From contig JAKUCV010002887.1 in NCBI GenBank assembly GCA_028386065.3, positions 29,309 to 93,308 of the forward strand: DNA of 64,000 nucleotides, written 5' to 3'. The stretch's first letter is position 1. Each line of letters opens with the position of its first letter. The translations under genes and the position numbers were made by a program. Source of the stretch: Turnera subulata (taxonomy: Eukaryota; Streptophyta; Magnoliopsida; Malpighiales; Passifloraceae). Shown here piece after piece: positions 11,801 to 24,206 of the stretch. The notes under the pieces were generated by a model. It saw only the letters and a program-made list of their open reading frames with translations, was not told the DNA's origin and did not search any database.

Positions 11801-12767
11801 CATGAAAGTAATTTGCTCGGCAAGGGGAGTTTCGGGTCAGTTTATCAAGGAATACTTCAGGATGGACAAAACATAGCAGTTAAGGTCTTTGATTTGCAAT
11901 TGCAAGGAGCCTTCAGGAGTTTTGACACAGAGTGCGAAATCTTACGCAACATTCGACACCGGAACCTCGCTAAAATTATCTGCAGTTGCTCTAATCCTGA
12001 TTTCAAAGCTTTGGTTCTCCAATACATGCCTAATGGAAGCCTGGAGAAATGGTTATACTCTCACAACTATTGCTTGACAATCATTCAGAGACTGAACATA
12101 ATGCTAGATGTTGCATCGGCTCTAGAGTATCTCCATCATGGCAATCCAACATGTGTTGTTCATTGTGATCTGAAGCCAAGCAATATTTTGCTAGATGATG
12201 ACATGGTTGCACATGTTTGTGACTTTGGTATTGGGAAACTATTTGGAGAAAGTGAGGTCACAATACAAACCAAGACTCTTGCCACCGTAGGATATATGGC
12301 CCCAGGTAGTGTTTAATTCAACCTTAATGCATAGCTTTTATTAAGATTCTCTTTGTCACATCTCTTAACCTTTGCTTAAAGTGCAATACATTTTCTGTCT
12401 TACAGAGTATGGCTTGGATGGAGTTGTGTCCACAAAGATTGATGTTTATAGTTTTGGAATACTATTGATGGAAATTTTCACCAGAAGAAAGCCCACAGAT
12501 GAAATGTTTGATGAAGGGATGAGCTTGAGACGCTGGGTTGACGATTCTCTACCAAGTTCGATAGTGAGCATCATGGATAACAACATGTTAAATACAGAAA
12601 ATGGGCACCCAGTAAATGAGGAGAATTGTCTGGGATCTATAATGGAATTGGCTCTTCAGTGTACACATGAATTTCCTGAGGAGAGGATCAACATGATTGA
12701 AATATCTGCAAGGCTAAAAAAGATTAGAATGGTTTCCTTAGGAAACCGCAGGACACCACAACGTTAA
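8845..12767 (+). CDS. LRR receptor-like kinase, subfamily XII, five exons, apparently intact
   Basis: Joined exons 8845-9250, 9341-9631, 9812-9883, 10440-12305 and 12406-12767 total 2997 bases, or 998 residues plus stop; all introns are GT-AG. Order: signal peptide (MGRIHMLVFVCMQF), LRRNT_2 cap (DQEALLALKAA, then a paired-Cys CNWAGITC), leucine-rich repeats, a membrane span at about residues 653-676 (VLPAASATLVLVVAAF), and a kinase from about residue 697 with GKGSFGSV, IAVKVF Lys, HCDLKPSNILL, DFG and YMAPEYG. HCD instead of HRD marks a non-RD kinase, typical of immune receptors such as Xa21, EFR and FLS2. The intron inside YMAP|EYG is the classic family position. The first three introns are phase 1 and fall within the LRR motif; exon 3 is 72 bases, exactly one 24-residue repeat. 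Likely a plasma-membrane receptor; ligand unknown. The start has a family-typical N-terminus; an in-frame ATG at 8806 gives a poor signal sequence. Confidence 0.9.
9650..9789 (+). repeat. CT/T simple repeats in intron 2
   Basis: Two (CT)n tracts, 9650-9672 (followed by a T tract) and 9769-9789, lie in the 180-base intron 2 of LRR-RLK copy 1. The second lies close to the splice acceptor at 9811 and may contribute to its pyrimidine tract. Confidence 0.8.
9937..10070 (-). mobile_element. Possible LINE 3'-end remnant in intron 3
   Basis: A T-rich run followed by a CTTTATTAAT-type motif resembles the minus-strand 3' ends of the LINEs at 34671, 47788 and 55662. No protein-coding part remains and no clear target duplication was found, so this rests on the tail motif alone. 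It would explain why intron 3 (556 bases) is much longer than the neighbouring introns. Confidence 0.35.
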
Positions 12768-14063
12768 AATTATCACTTTAACAATGATAGATAACAAATA
12801 TTTCTCATCATCAAATGTCATGTAGTTTATGCATAACTAGAAATTATAGGAATGTATATATTATGCTATAATAATAAATGTACTATGTTATCAATGCTAT
12901 TAAGTTCCATTTTTGTTTGAAACCGTCACATGCCAGCTTATTTTTAAGGAATATGAACTAATTTGGATGCTATAATAAACTAATTTGGATAGAGGCATGA
13001 CAGAAACTAAAAAAAGAAGGGCTTGTAATCATAGATGCAAGCAAAATGCAAGTTTTTTTTTTCTCATTTTGTCGTCTTGTTAATATTTGATATCTTAACA
13101 ATACTAAATTTGATCGTGCAACTCCGCATTTCATGTAGCCGCCGGCCTTAGGTGGATTAATTAATTAATCTTAGCTAATTGACAATCAAATTTTCTAGGC
13201 AAGAATCTTGGCTAGCTTGTCGACTTCAGTAGCAAATATTATATACTTAATCAGGGGTAAATGGACTGCAACACTGCAAGTAAACGAAGCTGAAGAGGTA
13301 TCTGTTTAGCATGTCTATTTTATTGTTGTTTTACCTTGTTTGATCAATATTGACCCTCACTGTTACAGCAGTTTCCAGCAGCGTCATTTTCACTGTAACG
13401 AGGGATTTTACTATTTTTTGTATGACGAGTGTAAAAATTAATAGCAAAGAATTAAAATAATTCATGCACCTGAGACAGGCTTGATTAAGTAATTAAGGCC
13501 AGTGTAACAAACAAGCCTCAGGTGTTTAGGTATCACCTACATGACTTAGACCAGATCAACCTCGTTTTCTGAAATAATAGATCGAGGGAGGGACAAATAA
13601 TCTTATATTCTTGTAAGCACATGAACTGAATCTTCTAGTATTTCTGACAAATGCAAACCTGAGGCACATATAAATTTGGGACGGATTCAGAATTCTCATT
13701 CTTGAAAGAAAAAAAAATCACTGAAGAATTTTTATTGATGATTAAGTTTAGCTGGCACCGGTAATCAATTTCGGATGTCCTGGTCATCCGGGAAGAATTC
13801 AACCATATGGGGAAAAAGAACACTTGCTTACCAATGATTGAGGCATCATAAACCTCTACATTTTGGGCCACCACGAATAATCTTCACCCCGGGTATAGCC
13901 TGATCAATAACAATCATGACACATCTCGCTTATGTTATATCAATTTTTCTTTCTTCTAGTTGCCTATAAGTATGTAGCCAGTTCACATTTCTCCAATCAC
14001 TTTAATTTGGTTGCATTCTACTAATATTTTCCTTGTGAGCCTTCTCATCAACTTGAAAATGCA
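12768..14063. other. Intergenic region between LRR-RLK copies 1 and 2
   Basis: No coding region or mobile element is recognised. The first 100 bases after the stop resemble the 3' flank of copy 2 (TTATCACTT, TGTCATGTAG), so they are the ancestral 3' UTR. The last 150 bases hold the copy 2 promoter with a TATA-like CTATAAG at 13964. Short open frames here show no family similarity. Confidence 0.6.
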
Positions 14064-14737
14064 ATGGGGAAGATTCACATACTTGTTTTTGTTTCCATGC
14101 TATCCATGTTTCTTGCAAAGAAATGCATAAGCATATCCACTAGAAATAACATCACAGATCAAGAAGCACTTCATGCCTTGAAGGCTGCAATCACTTATGA
14201 TCCTGAAAACATCTGGGCTCGCAACTGGAGTACCAATGCCTCTTTCTGCAACTGGGTTGGCATCACCTGTAGCAACCACAGGCAGCGAGTTATTGAGTTG
14301 AATATAAGTGAAATGGGACTAGTGGGAGCCATTCCTCCACAGCTCGGAAACCTTTCCTTCCTCTGGTTGATAGATGTTAAAGGAAATCAGTTCCATGGAT
14401 ATATACCCCCTGAGTTGGCAAACTTAAGAAGGATGGAGTATCTTTTATTTTCTTCCAACAATTTCACTGGTAAGTACCCTACTTAATCTGTGCGAGCAGA
14501 ACTGATCATTGAACCACGCAATAATTTATTTTTAATGTCTGACAGGTACAATTCCACATGGAATTTTTAACATGTCTTCATTGGTGACCATTGGCTTCAC
14601 ATACAATAGTATATATGGAAATCTTCCAACGGACATATGTGATAATCTTCCCAACTTGGTATATCTTCAACTTTCGGAAAATCTACTTAGCGGCCAGATT
14701 CCATCAGAAATTTAGAAATGTAGAAAACTGCAGTCAA

Positions 14738-16298
14738 TATCCTTATCAACGAATTATTTTGTGGGAAAAAAACCTGAAGAAGTTGGGTACCTACCCATGC
14801 TCAGGATTCTGCTTCTTGGTGGAAACAATCTTACAAGTCCATATGATTATGAAGTTTTTGGATTAATGAAGCATTTTTTTTGCTAGCTACTATAGTAGTT
14901 TTTTTTTTGTTTAAATAATTCTTCTTACTTCTACATTTCGATTACAGGTCATATACCTGAGTCAATCTTCAACATGACTTCCATCCAAAATATTGATTTT
15001 TCTTTCAACAGTTTGTCAGGTAATGAATAATGTTTAGAGTTCCATTTTATATATTAGTTACTGCAGGTTTTGGAAAGCAAACAGTTAGCGTTGGTATCTT
15101 AGCAGTTGAGATTGCAAGGCTTAAACCATATGTTTTGACAGTTAATTTATCAAAAGCTTAAAAATTATAATTTAACTTGGGAATAGCAATTTTTATAGTT
15201 TTTTTAGGAATCGCATTTGTTACAGTTCATTGAAAGTTGAAATCTAACATTTTTATAGTTTTTCCGTTACAGGAACGATACCTTCCAATATCGAAAATGT
15301 TCCCAACTTGCAGTATTTGATGTTACAATACAATAATCTAACAGGCCATATTCCTGCAAGTGTGTTCAACATCTCAACTTTACTCCGGCTTTCTCTAGAC
15401 GTAAATAAACTCTCAGGTTTTCTTCCAACAACAACAGGCAATTTGAGAGATATCCGAAGCCTCTCTTTGCAAGATATCCTTGTCAACGAATTATTTTGTG
15501 GGAGAAATACCTGAAGAAATTTGGTATGTACCCATGCTCAGGATTCTACTTCTTGGTGGGAACAATCTTAGAGGTCTATATGGTTATGCAGTTTTTGGAT
15601 GGATGGAGCATCTTTCTACTAACTGCTATAGTAGTTTACATATATAAATATAATTCTTCTCACTTCTACATTTCAATTACAGGTCATATACCTGAGTCAA
15701 TCTTCAACCTGTATTCGATCCAAAATATTGATTTTTCTTCAGTTTGTCAGGTAATGAATAATGTGTACTTGAGTTCCATTCTATATATATATATATTAGT
15801 TACCTTGGATGTCCAATATCACTTTCTTTCTTTCTCGTTTTAGTTTTTTTACTAATCAGTTACGGCAGGTTTTGGAAAGTAAACAGTTAGTGTTGGTGTC
15901 TTAGTAGTTGCTATTGCAAGGCTTAAACCATATGGTTTGAAGTTCCACTATGTTTTGATAGTTAATTTATCAAACGATTAAAAATTATGAATTTAACTTA
16001 GGAGTAGCATTTTTTATAGTTTTTTTAAGGAATCTCATATATGTTATAGTTCATTGAAAGTTGAAACCTAACATTTTTATAGTTTTTCCGTTACAGGAAC
16101 AATACCTTCCAATGTAGAAAATGTTCCCAACTTGCAGCATTTGATGTTACAGTACAATAATCTAACAGGCCATATTCCGGCAAGTGTGTTCAACATCTCA
16201 GCTTTACTCTGTCTTTCTCTAGACGTAAATAGACTCTCATGTTTTCTTCCAACAACAATAGGCAATTTGAGAGATATCCGAAGCCTCTCTTTGCAAGA
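14738..16298 (+). repeat. Tandem duplication of an LRR exon block in copy 2
   Basis: Unit A (about 14738-15474) and unit B (about 15475-16298) are direct copies. Each holds the end of exon 2, an intron, the single-repeat exon 3 (14948-15019 in A), an intron, and the start of exon 4. The junction fuses exon 4 sequence (CTCTTTGCAAGA) directly to exon 2 sequence (TATCCTTGTCAACG). In unit B exon 3 has lost six bases and one Met codon. Unequal crossing-over or replication slippage within the gene is the simplest cause. Confidence 0.85.
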
Positions 16299-17207
16299 CA
16301 ATTTCTTGAGCAATTACCCCTCCAACCCAGAACTTGAGCTTTTCACCTCTTTCGCAAATTGTAGTGCCTGACAAGATTGCACCTCGCCAAAAACTTATTC
16401 AATGGCATCCTTCCAGAGTCCATAGGAAATCTCACAAGAAATCTAACGGAGCTAACCATGGATACTAACGAGCTAGTGGGCAATATTCCAAGTGAACTTG
16501 GTAACTTGAGCAGCTTAATAATGTTGTCCTTGGGCGTGAACAAATTGAGTGGGTCTATTCCACCAACTGTGGCTAGGATGGGAAACCTTCAACAATTGTA
16601 TCTATGTAACGCAAGCAGCTTAAGCGAATTATACTTGCGAAGAAATAGGTTGTCTGCAGCCTTACCTGATTGCATTGGACTTCTTACCTCATTAAGAGTC
16701 CTTGCTCTTGATGCCAACGCCCTAAGTTCACCCATTCCAATGTCATTGTGGGGCCTTAAAGATCTTCTCACTTTGATGTTGAGTTTCAACTCGTTCAACG
16801 GCTGACTTCCCCTTCAAGTTGGACAAATGGTGGCCTTAACACTGTTGAATTTGTCAGGAAATCATTTTTTTGGCAATATTCCAAGCACCTTAGGCCAACT
16901 CAAGGATTTAAGCACTCTCTTTTTATGCAATAACAGGTTCTAGGGAGCAATTCCAGAATCACTAGGTAAATTGAAAGGCTTGGAAATGTTAGACCTATCA
17001 TCGAACAACTTATCTGGTAACCTCCCCAAGTCATTGGAAGAGCTTAAGTCGTTGGTATATTTCAATGTATCTTTCAATGCACTGGAAGGGGAAATTCCAA
17101 GTGGAGGAAGATTCATATATTTCACTGCCGGATCATTCACGTCAAATAAGGCATTGTGTCGTCCTCCTAGATTGCAAGTCCCTCCCTGTAGCAGTGACTC
17201 TCATCAT

Positions 17208-17411
17208 GGGTTTATGGTACGGATGGTACCCATATTTTATTGGTTGAGACAACCGTGTACCTACAACTTTTCTGGAGACAATTATATACCTGGAGTTTTC
17301 GCGGGCAGTTCAGTCACGGGTCTCGGGCGGGGCATTTGCTGACGTGGATTCTGCCCGTTTGTGACCTGCTGCCCGGAGTACGAAACAACCGCGTTTTTGT
17401 GGGCCCCACAC
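17208..17411 (+). repeat. Left terminal inverted repeat of the MULE
   Basis: Matches the reverse complement of about 24207-24416 with few differences, for example GAGACAACCGTGTACC against GAGACAATCATGTACC. After the shared GTGGGCCCCA the arms diverge, and the left side has about 95 extra bases before similarity resumes at CCAAACCGACCCAAT. In MULEs the TIR usually carries the transposase promoter. Confidence 0.85.
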
Positions 17412-18446
17412 GACGCGACATCGTTTTGCTTGTCACGTGGCATTGGTGGGCCCCACCCAGGGTCCCGGCTACTTACCGGGCATACCGTCCCGAGTCGCAA
17501 CTGTTCAATGCCCCAAACCGACCCAATCCGATGGCGTTTGGACTTTTTTTTGACTGTTTTCTAAAATCCCAAATCAATTTCACCTATTCCTCTCCCTCTC
17601 TCTCTATTCATTTTCCCATTCCCCTCTCTCTTTCCTCTCGTTCCTTCAAAATTGGGAAAGAGGTAGACGATGAACGGAGCCCTGGCCTTGAGGACAAAAA
17701 CCTCCCGTTGAAGCCTATTGGTGCGGAGACGAGGCGTCGTTCATCGAAGCATTAAAATCCGAAACCAAGAACGGAACCGCTGAATCCAAATCGTAGAATC
17801 GAAACCCTACAATCAGAATCCTAGAATCGAAACCATCTAATCCAAACCCTATAATCGAAACCCACCACCCATCAAAGCATCATTGTTTACGAAACCCTAC
17901 ATCCAACCTAACAACCCTAAATCCAACCCATTCGAACCCTAATCCCCTTAAACCCCTTGGATTGACGAGTCTTGAAAATCACAATTACGCAGCATGATAA
18001 AGAGAGGGAAGAAAAAACAAGGTTGAGAAGCCCCAATTCGATTTCACCACATCTGGTGGATTAGTGCTTTTTTGACTGGGAGATCAGGGGCTGAAGTCTG
18101 GGAGTGCGCAAATTATCGGGGCCAGGCAGAAAAGCAAGGGAGAGGAGTTTGAGAAGGTACGTGTCGAATATAAGTTGTTGTAAAGTGGTTTTGATTCCAC
18201 CACGACTGCTACTTTTGTTGTCGGTGGTGGAATTTTATATGGTGTTGAGTTTCTGAAAAAACCCTTCCCCTGTACTGTAGTGCATAATTAATGTGTATTC
18301 AATTCATCTCTGCAAAATTAAATATTGTGTTGGTAATTAGTGTTGTTGTTTGTTGTTTCCGCTGTTACTTTCTACTATCGGATGTTTGGGAAAAACGTTT
18401 TTGTCTTATTTCAATTGTGTGATGGGCAGGGTTCTTTGCGGGAAAC
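17412..18446 (+). other. MULE 5' leader region
   Basis: Non-coding stretch between the TIR and the first transposase ATG. It holds a CT-rich block (17575-17645) and many dispersed AACCCTA-like words between about 17790 and 17960. These are not in a regular array and look like plant 5'-leader telo-box-type motifs rather than a telomeric insert. Confidence 0.5.
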
Positions 18447-21400
18447 ATGGTTCTGTTAAGATACCATGTTGATAGGCAGTTTAGGAGGTCACCAAATGCA
18501 GTTGAGTATGTAGGGGGTGCTGTTGTTGATAGTGATGGAGATGCTGACGGGATGGGGTTCTGGACATTGTTAGCGTGGTGTAAGAAAATAGGGCATTGGA
18601 AAGTGGATAAAATATGATTTGTTGAACCTGGATTGTGCTTGCATGATGGGCTAATTCATGTAGATAGTGGAGGTTCCAATGACCTGAGGTTAGTTGATTT
18701 TACTTGCAAGCATGAAGTTATAGACGTTTATGTTGAGTATGGGGCTGTGGTGCACCCTTTGATTGCTAGGAGTCCTAGCAAAGTATGTGCTGAACTAGGA
18801 ATAAATGAGAAAGGACAAAGGGGCGGAGCAGTAGGTGTGGGGGTACACGCAACAGTTCACAGTGCTGGAAGTAGCAAGCTTGTAGAAGGACCTGCCTTCA
18901 CTTTTGGGGATGCTGGACCACCAATGCAAGCCCAAAGTAGCAGTGAAGACTCTGATTTCTGTCTCTCTGATTAGGTTGTGGCAGATTCAGAGAGCGAGTC
19001 AGTGGTTGATTCGGCAGAATGCTGTGAAGACAATGAAGATGCAAGCAGTGATGATGAAGATTATGTATGTCCAGCAGGGGATGCTCATTCAGACAGTTGG
19101 TCAGTTGTTGATTCCGCAAAAGATACTGGAGGTCCAAAAGATTCTGATGATGAAGAAGATGCTGCCACTATGTGTGAAGCTGCATGGACCCTTTTAGGCT
19201 ATTTAGCAGATGAGAATGATGAGGAGCTGCAGACAGTGATGAGGGAGCAACAAAATATTGAACTCACCAGCAGCAAATAAGAGGCAGTATTGGTGAAGGT
19301 AATGGTGAGCTTAGGGAGGGCAATCTGGGAACTAATAATGAGGATGGGACTGGAGTGCTGGCGAGGATAGTTTGGGCAATAATAATGTTGATGAGACTGC
19401 AGATGCTGGGGAGGGCAGAAGGGGAATTGACTATGGCCCTAGGGTTGACGTGGAAGTTGGGGGCAATAATGTCCAAACAAATATAGGTGGTCCTAATGTC
19501 GAGGAGATAGGCTTCAATTCGGATGAGCAGGGTAGTTTTGGGTCCCCTGACTCAGGCAGCGATAGTGAGGGTGCATGGAGGAGGGACACGCCCACTGTGT
19601 GGTTTAATGTCAATGCAAATGACCTATTTTTTCAAAAATGGATGGTTTTTGTTGATAAGAAACAAATTAAAGATGCTGTGAGGAAACACTCCATCGTTCA
19701 GAGGAAAGACATCAAAGTGGTAAAGGTATTTTATCCTTTCAACCCTAGCTTGTCTTGGGATTCTTTATTCTCGTTCTTACCAAGGGCTGTGATGCTTTGT
19801 GGGTAGGGTTTCCAAATTGGCTTTGGCATGGGATCCCGTAGTTCACACGCAGCAGAACCTAGTCTGTACTAATGTTATCTGATGCTTTCCGTTATGATGT
19901 GTAGGACTCAAGAGAGAAATACACTGCACTGTGCAAGGAGGAAGGATGCAACTGGCGCCTCCATGTGTCAACACTTGGTAGTCGTAGGAAGAGATGAAGA
20001 ACAAAGACTTACACTAAACATGGTGAACGTTGTGGGAAGGCCTCAAGGAATTCAAGGTTAACCTATAAGCACTTGGCCACTTATTTCATTGACACAAAGG
20101 GGCAGCTGACTTTGAATATGAGAATTCGGGAGATGATGGCTGATGTGAAGGAGCACTTGAAGTTTGAAGTGTCTAGCCACCAGTGTAGATATACTAAGCA
20201 ACAGGTTAACAAATTTTACAATGGTGATGTTCTTGCTGAGTTCAGCCGCTTGGAAGACTATGCTAAAGAGCTAAGGCTGACTAACCCTGGCAGTAGTGTA
20301 TATGTCTCCTCAACTGATGATGGCAAGTTTGAGTCTGTGTATGTGTGTTTTGATGTAGTGAAGAAGGGCTTTCTTCAAGGTGCAGGCGGGTTATTAGACT
20401 TGATGGATGCTTCTTGAAAGGTTCATTTGAAGGGCAAATATTGGCAGTCGTGGAAAGGGATGCCAATAATCAAATGTACCCCATTGCCTGGGCAGTGGTG
20501 AATTATGAGAGGAAGCACACATGGAGGCAATTTCTGATTGAGTTGATGCGGGATTTTGGAATCCCTGCAGGGCTGGGAAATGGTTGGACATTTATAAATG
20601 ACCAGCAGAAGGTACTATACTACTCTCAAACTTTTTAATCTTATTGTGTTTTGGAACTTAGTACTTCTGTTATTTATTCATGATGTTGTTGATGTCATAA
20701 ACAGGGTCTTGCATCAGCTTTGCATGAGCTGATGCCGTATGCAGCACATCGCAATTGTGCAAGACATATCTATGCTAAGTGGAGGAAGAAATGGAAGGAA
20801 GACAACCTCCAAATGCAATTCTGGAAAACATGTAAAGCAACCTGTGAGGCAGACTATAATATTGAGTTGGCAAAGCTAGCTGAGATTTCAGAGGAAGCTA
20901 AGGTAGACTTCTTGGAGGTTAGTCCCAACAAATGGTGCAAGGCTTTCTTTTCTACTGAGTCAAAATGTGATGTTGTTGACAATAATATGTCAGAGGCACT
21001 TAATGCATGGATTATGGAGGCTAGGTATAAAAGCATTGTCTCGATGATGGAGATCATAAGAAAGTTAGTCATGTGTAGGCTAGGAGAGAGGAGAGGTAAA
21101 ACAGATATGTTCAGTGATGGTATTGCACCTAGAATTTGGGATAGAATTCAGGACAATTAGGATATCGCTTGCAATTTTGTGGAAGACTTTAATGGGGATG
21201 ATGGGTATGAGGTAGTCCGAGGAGAGGAACAATATATGGTTAGACTGAGAGATCATACCTGTAGTTGTCGAGCTTGGGAATTGATAGGAATTCCCTATCC
21301 ACATGTAATATGTGTGATTCAGAGGGAGAGGTTAAGGGTAGCTGACTATGTCAGTCATTGGTATACCCTAGATATGTATTAGAAAAGCTATCAATACTCC

Positions 21401-22803
21401 ATTGAACCTGTGCGTGGAAGGAAATTTTGGCCACATACTGGGAGGCCCGATTTGTCTCCTCCAGACATTATTAAGATGCCTAGAAGAAAGAAGACCAAGA
21501 GACAGGGTGAAGAATGGGAAAAAAAGAAGAAGGAATCTCGGTCAAGGCCTAAGAGGAAAATCCATTGCACAATTTGTCATAAGTCTGACCACAACAGGAA
21601 AACATGCAAACTACGCAATAAGGTAGGGTTAACAATGTCAGTTTATGGTACCCTTGAAGTTCACCTGCTTATAGTTTATGCTCTCTGGTTGCAGAACACT
21701 GCTGATCCTTCAGATGCCGCTAATGTCGCCCATTCAATTGAAGACAATGTAAGTTGCTAAATGCATTTGTGCTTGCTTGTGTTCATCTAAATTCACACTT
21801 CTCTGCATGTTACTTTCAGACTACAGTGAGCCTTGGTTATACGACTGAAGTTGGGAAGTCTTCTAATGCTTCCAATTTCCAGAATTCAGCTGTACAAGAG
21901 GTTTGCACAACTAGAACCATTTTAAATGTCTGTGCTTTATTATGTGGTCACTTTGTTGTTGTGGTTACTTTATTATTGGTACCTATGACCCACATTTCAG
22001 GGTGCACCAATAATGGGCCATTCAAAAGAAAAAGTCAGGGGCATCAGGATTGGAGGAGGAAGAGGTGTGATTTGAGGAAGAGGAAGAGGTCTGAGAGGTG
22101 GTAGAGGTATCAGTCGTGGCAATTTTATGCCACCACGCAACATCTCTACTGCTCCTGAAGCCCAAAGTAACCTCAATTCTGAAGCTGCTCTTGGCTGTAA
22201 TGCCTCAACTACACCTGTGGTTCAAAAGGGTATGTATCAACAATAACTGAGCATGCAACTTCGTTGTAGTCACTGTATGTGCTCAAAATGATATGCATCA
22301 ACCCTAACTGAGCATGCAACTTGCGTAATATGCAGAAACAACTGATGGGGCACAAGCAGCTGTTGATAATGACTTCATTGCTGACGAATTGCTTTGCTGA
22401 CATTGCAGAAGAGGTCCTATCCGAAGTTGCAACTGTCGAATGTCGTGGTAAGCTTGCAATCTTAATGAAGGTACATGATGTGCTAATTATGTCATAAATG
22501 TTGATGTTATTGTTGCTGTGTGCAGAGTCTCGAAATGTAGAGTCCACCAACGTTAGTGCAACAAATGTCCCTACAGCAGTGCAAGACAACAACAGTTCAA
22601 GGGAGGAAATCATAACAAGGTTAAGGGCAGCAACTTTACAGTCTCAGAAGACTGTTTTGACTAGATCAAAGACAGTTTCAGTTGCGTTTGGTAGATGCAC
22701 AACAACCCAACGCAGCCCAGGCAACAAGGGCACCAAAAATAAGCTACCCTTAACCCAGGAAAGCTGCAGTGATGCCCACAAGAAGAAAAAGAAGACCGCA
22801 TGA
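18447..22803 (+). pseudogene. MULE transposase (mudrA type), degenerate
   Basis: From the ATG at 18447: an N-terminal domain with YVGG, EPGLCLHDGL and VIDVYVEYG as in many plant MULE proteins (PB1-like); an acidic linker; a MuDR DNA-binding region (AVRKHSIVQRKDIK, then after an intron at 19726-19904 CKEEGCNWRLHV); the MULE transposase domain with LDGCFLKG (first Asp), FINDQQKGL (second Asp, interrupted by an intron at 20612-20704) and HRNCARHIYAKW; a SWIM zinc finger CSCRAW-PYPHV near 21265-21310; and a CCHC knuckle CTICHKSDHNRKTC. Stops occur at 18615, 18972, 19278, about 19996, 21158 and 21379, and frames shift between 19280 and 19372 and at about 20380. The C-terminal part (22000-22800) is Arg/Gly and Lys-rich. 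Inactive, though its domains can still be read in order. Confidence 0.88.
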
Positions 22804-23473
22804 AGAAGAAGACTGCATGAAGAAGAAGACCACCTGTAGTATTTTAGTATTTTGTGGAATGTGTGTGCCTCATAAACAGGCACAATCTGGATGTATTGAC
22901 TAGTAATGAATGAGTTCCAAACAATCACGCACTAAGTTTATGTTATTGTCTTAAGCACTATGTTTATGTTATTATCTTAAGCTCTATTTTCGCGTGATTG
23001 ACATTGTGTTGCTGTAATATTGACTGCTATTGTGTGCGATGCAACAAGACATTATGTTTTGTTCAATTGATCGACATTATGGTATCAATAATTGACTTAA
23101 TCCAGTACATTACATTTTGTGTTCAGTCACATTACATTTTCATTTCCATCATGGACATCATACATCAACAGCAGCATACATCAACAGATTAGAGAGCATC
23201 CAACAGATTACTAAGCATACATTTAATCCATTCAGACAGAAACCTCTTGGTACACGGATGGATTGAGCACAGTCCTACCATTTGAACAACACAAAAACAC
23301 CCATACAAACCCAGGTTCTACACCCATTAAAACCCAGCAGCAAAACAGCTGAGCTAAAAAACCCAAGCTAAAACACCGATACAAACCCAGCAACATACAA
23401 CAAAAACAACATATCATCCATGCAACCTAAGCCTCCATTTGAACCCATCACCCCGAGAACCTGTAAGCAATCT
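22804..23473. other. Convergent spacer inside the MULE
   Basis: AT-rich non-coding stretch between the + transposase and the - GRF-finger gene. At 22780-22832 a unit GAAGAAGAAGACxxCATG is repeated about three times. Probably holds both 3' ends. Confidence 0.45.
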
Positions 23474-24048
23474 TCAAAACAACGCCTTTAGCATCAAGTG
23501 GAAAACCAGACTCAGTCCCGTTATTGCATACCACGAACAACACAAGCCACCACGCCCAACATACAGTGATAACTGAACCTCTAACTTCCCCTTCTCCACT
23601 AGCACAGCATCTCGAGCTTTAACCAGCATTAAACTTTCGGCCTTCAATTCCTCCAACTCATACTTCTTTTTCTCACTTCTTGTCACATGCTTATGGATCT
23701 CTGCCGTAAGCCTTTGATTCTCCTCATATAACTCCCGCTCCCTGTCCCGCAACCTCTCACAACTTCTGCAACCCACCCACACACATCGCCATCTACGAAC
23801 ATAAAGAAATTATATGAATTGCACTTATGGGACCTCATCCCGAGATGTTGGTCTGTCCATGATATCCACTTTCCAGTCTTCAAGCCACAGAAGCACACGA
23901 AATCAGGACGTTGTTTTCCAACAATGGAAGTGATGCGCTTGGCACTCCTCGCTCTTGGCCGCCGTGATGAACCCCGCGAAACCTGTGACGAGGACGATGA
24001 CGACTGCGAAGAAGACACCCTCAGATGCAGCGGTTTGGGGGAAAACAA
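23474..24048 (-). pseudogene. GRF-type zinc-finger/coiled-coil gene carried by the MULE
   Basis: On the minus strand a Ser-rich start (MFSPKPLHLRV) is followed by a GRF-like finger CFCGLKTGKWISWT and a later Cys before FFMFVDGD. A shifted frame then gives a coiled coil rich in Glu/Lys/Leu (RLRDRERELYEENQRLTAEI, then KKYELEELKAESL). This order, GRF finger then coiled coil, is that of plant proteins annotated like At4g04775. A frame change near 23770 is either an intron I cannot define or a frameshift. Function in transposition is unproven; it may be a captured host gene or a second transposon gene like mudrB in position only. Confidence 0.65.
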
Positions 24049-24206
24049 TGGGGTTGGGAGGACACAACGGGAGGAGACGAGATGGAAGAAGACACGGGAG
24101 GAGAGGAGAGCGAGAGAACAGACGAGAGAGGGAGAGGAAGAAAATAAAAGATGAGATTAGTTTTTTGATGTAGGGTTCACCTTTATCAACATTGGGACGA
24201 ATTGGG

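Noticed and set aside
13635..13874. 79-codon minus-strand frame between the RLK copies
   Set aside because: No recognisable motif, AT-rich, no promoter context.
17790..17960. Many AACCCTA-like words, like telomeric repeat
   Set aside because: Spacing is irregular and words vary; it reads as a MULE leader with telo-box-like motifs, not an interstitial telomere array.
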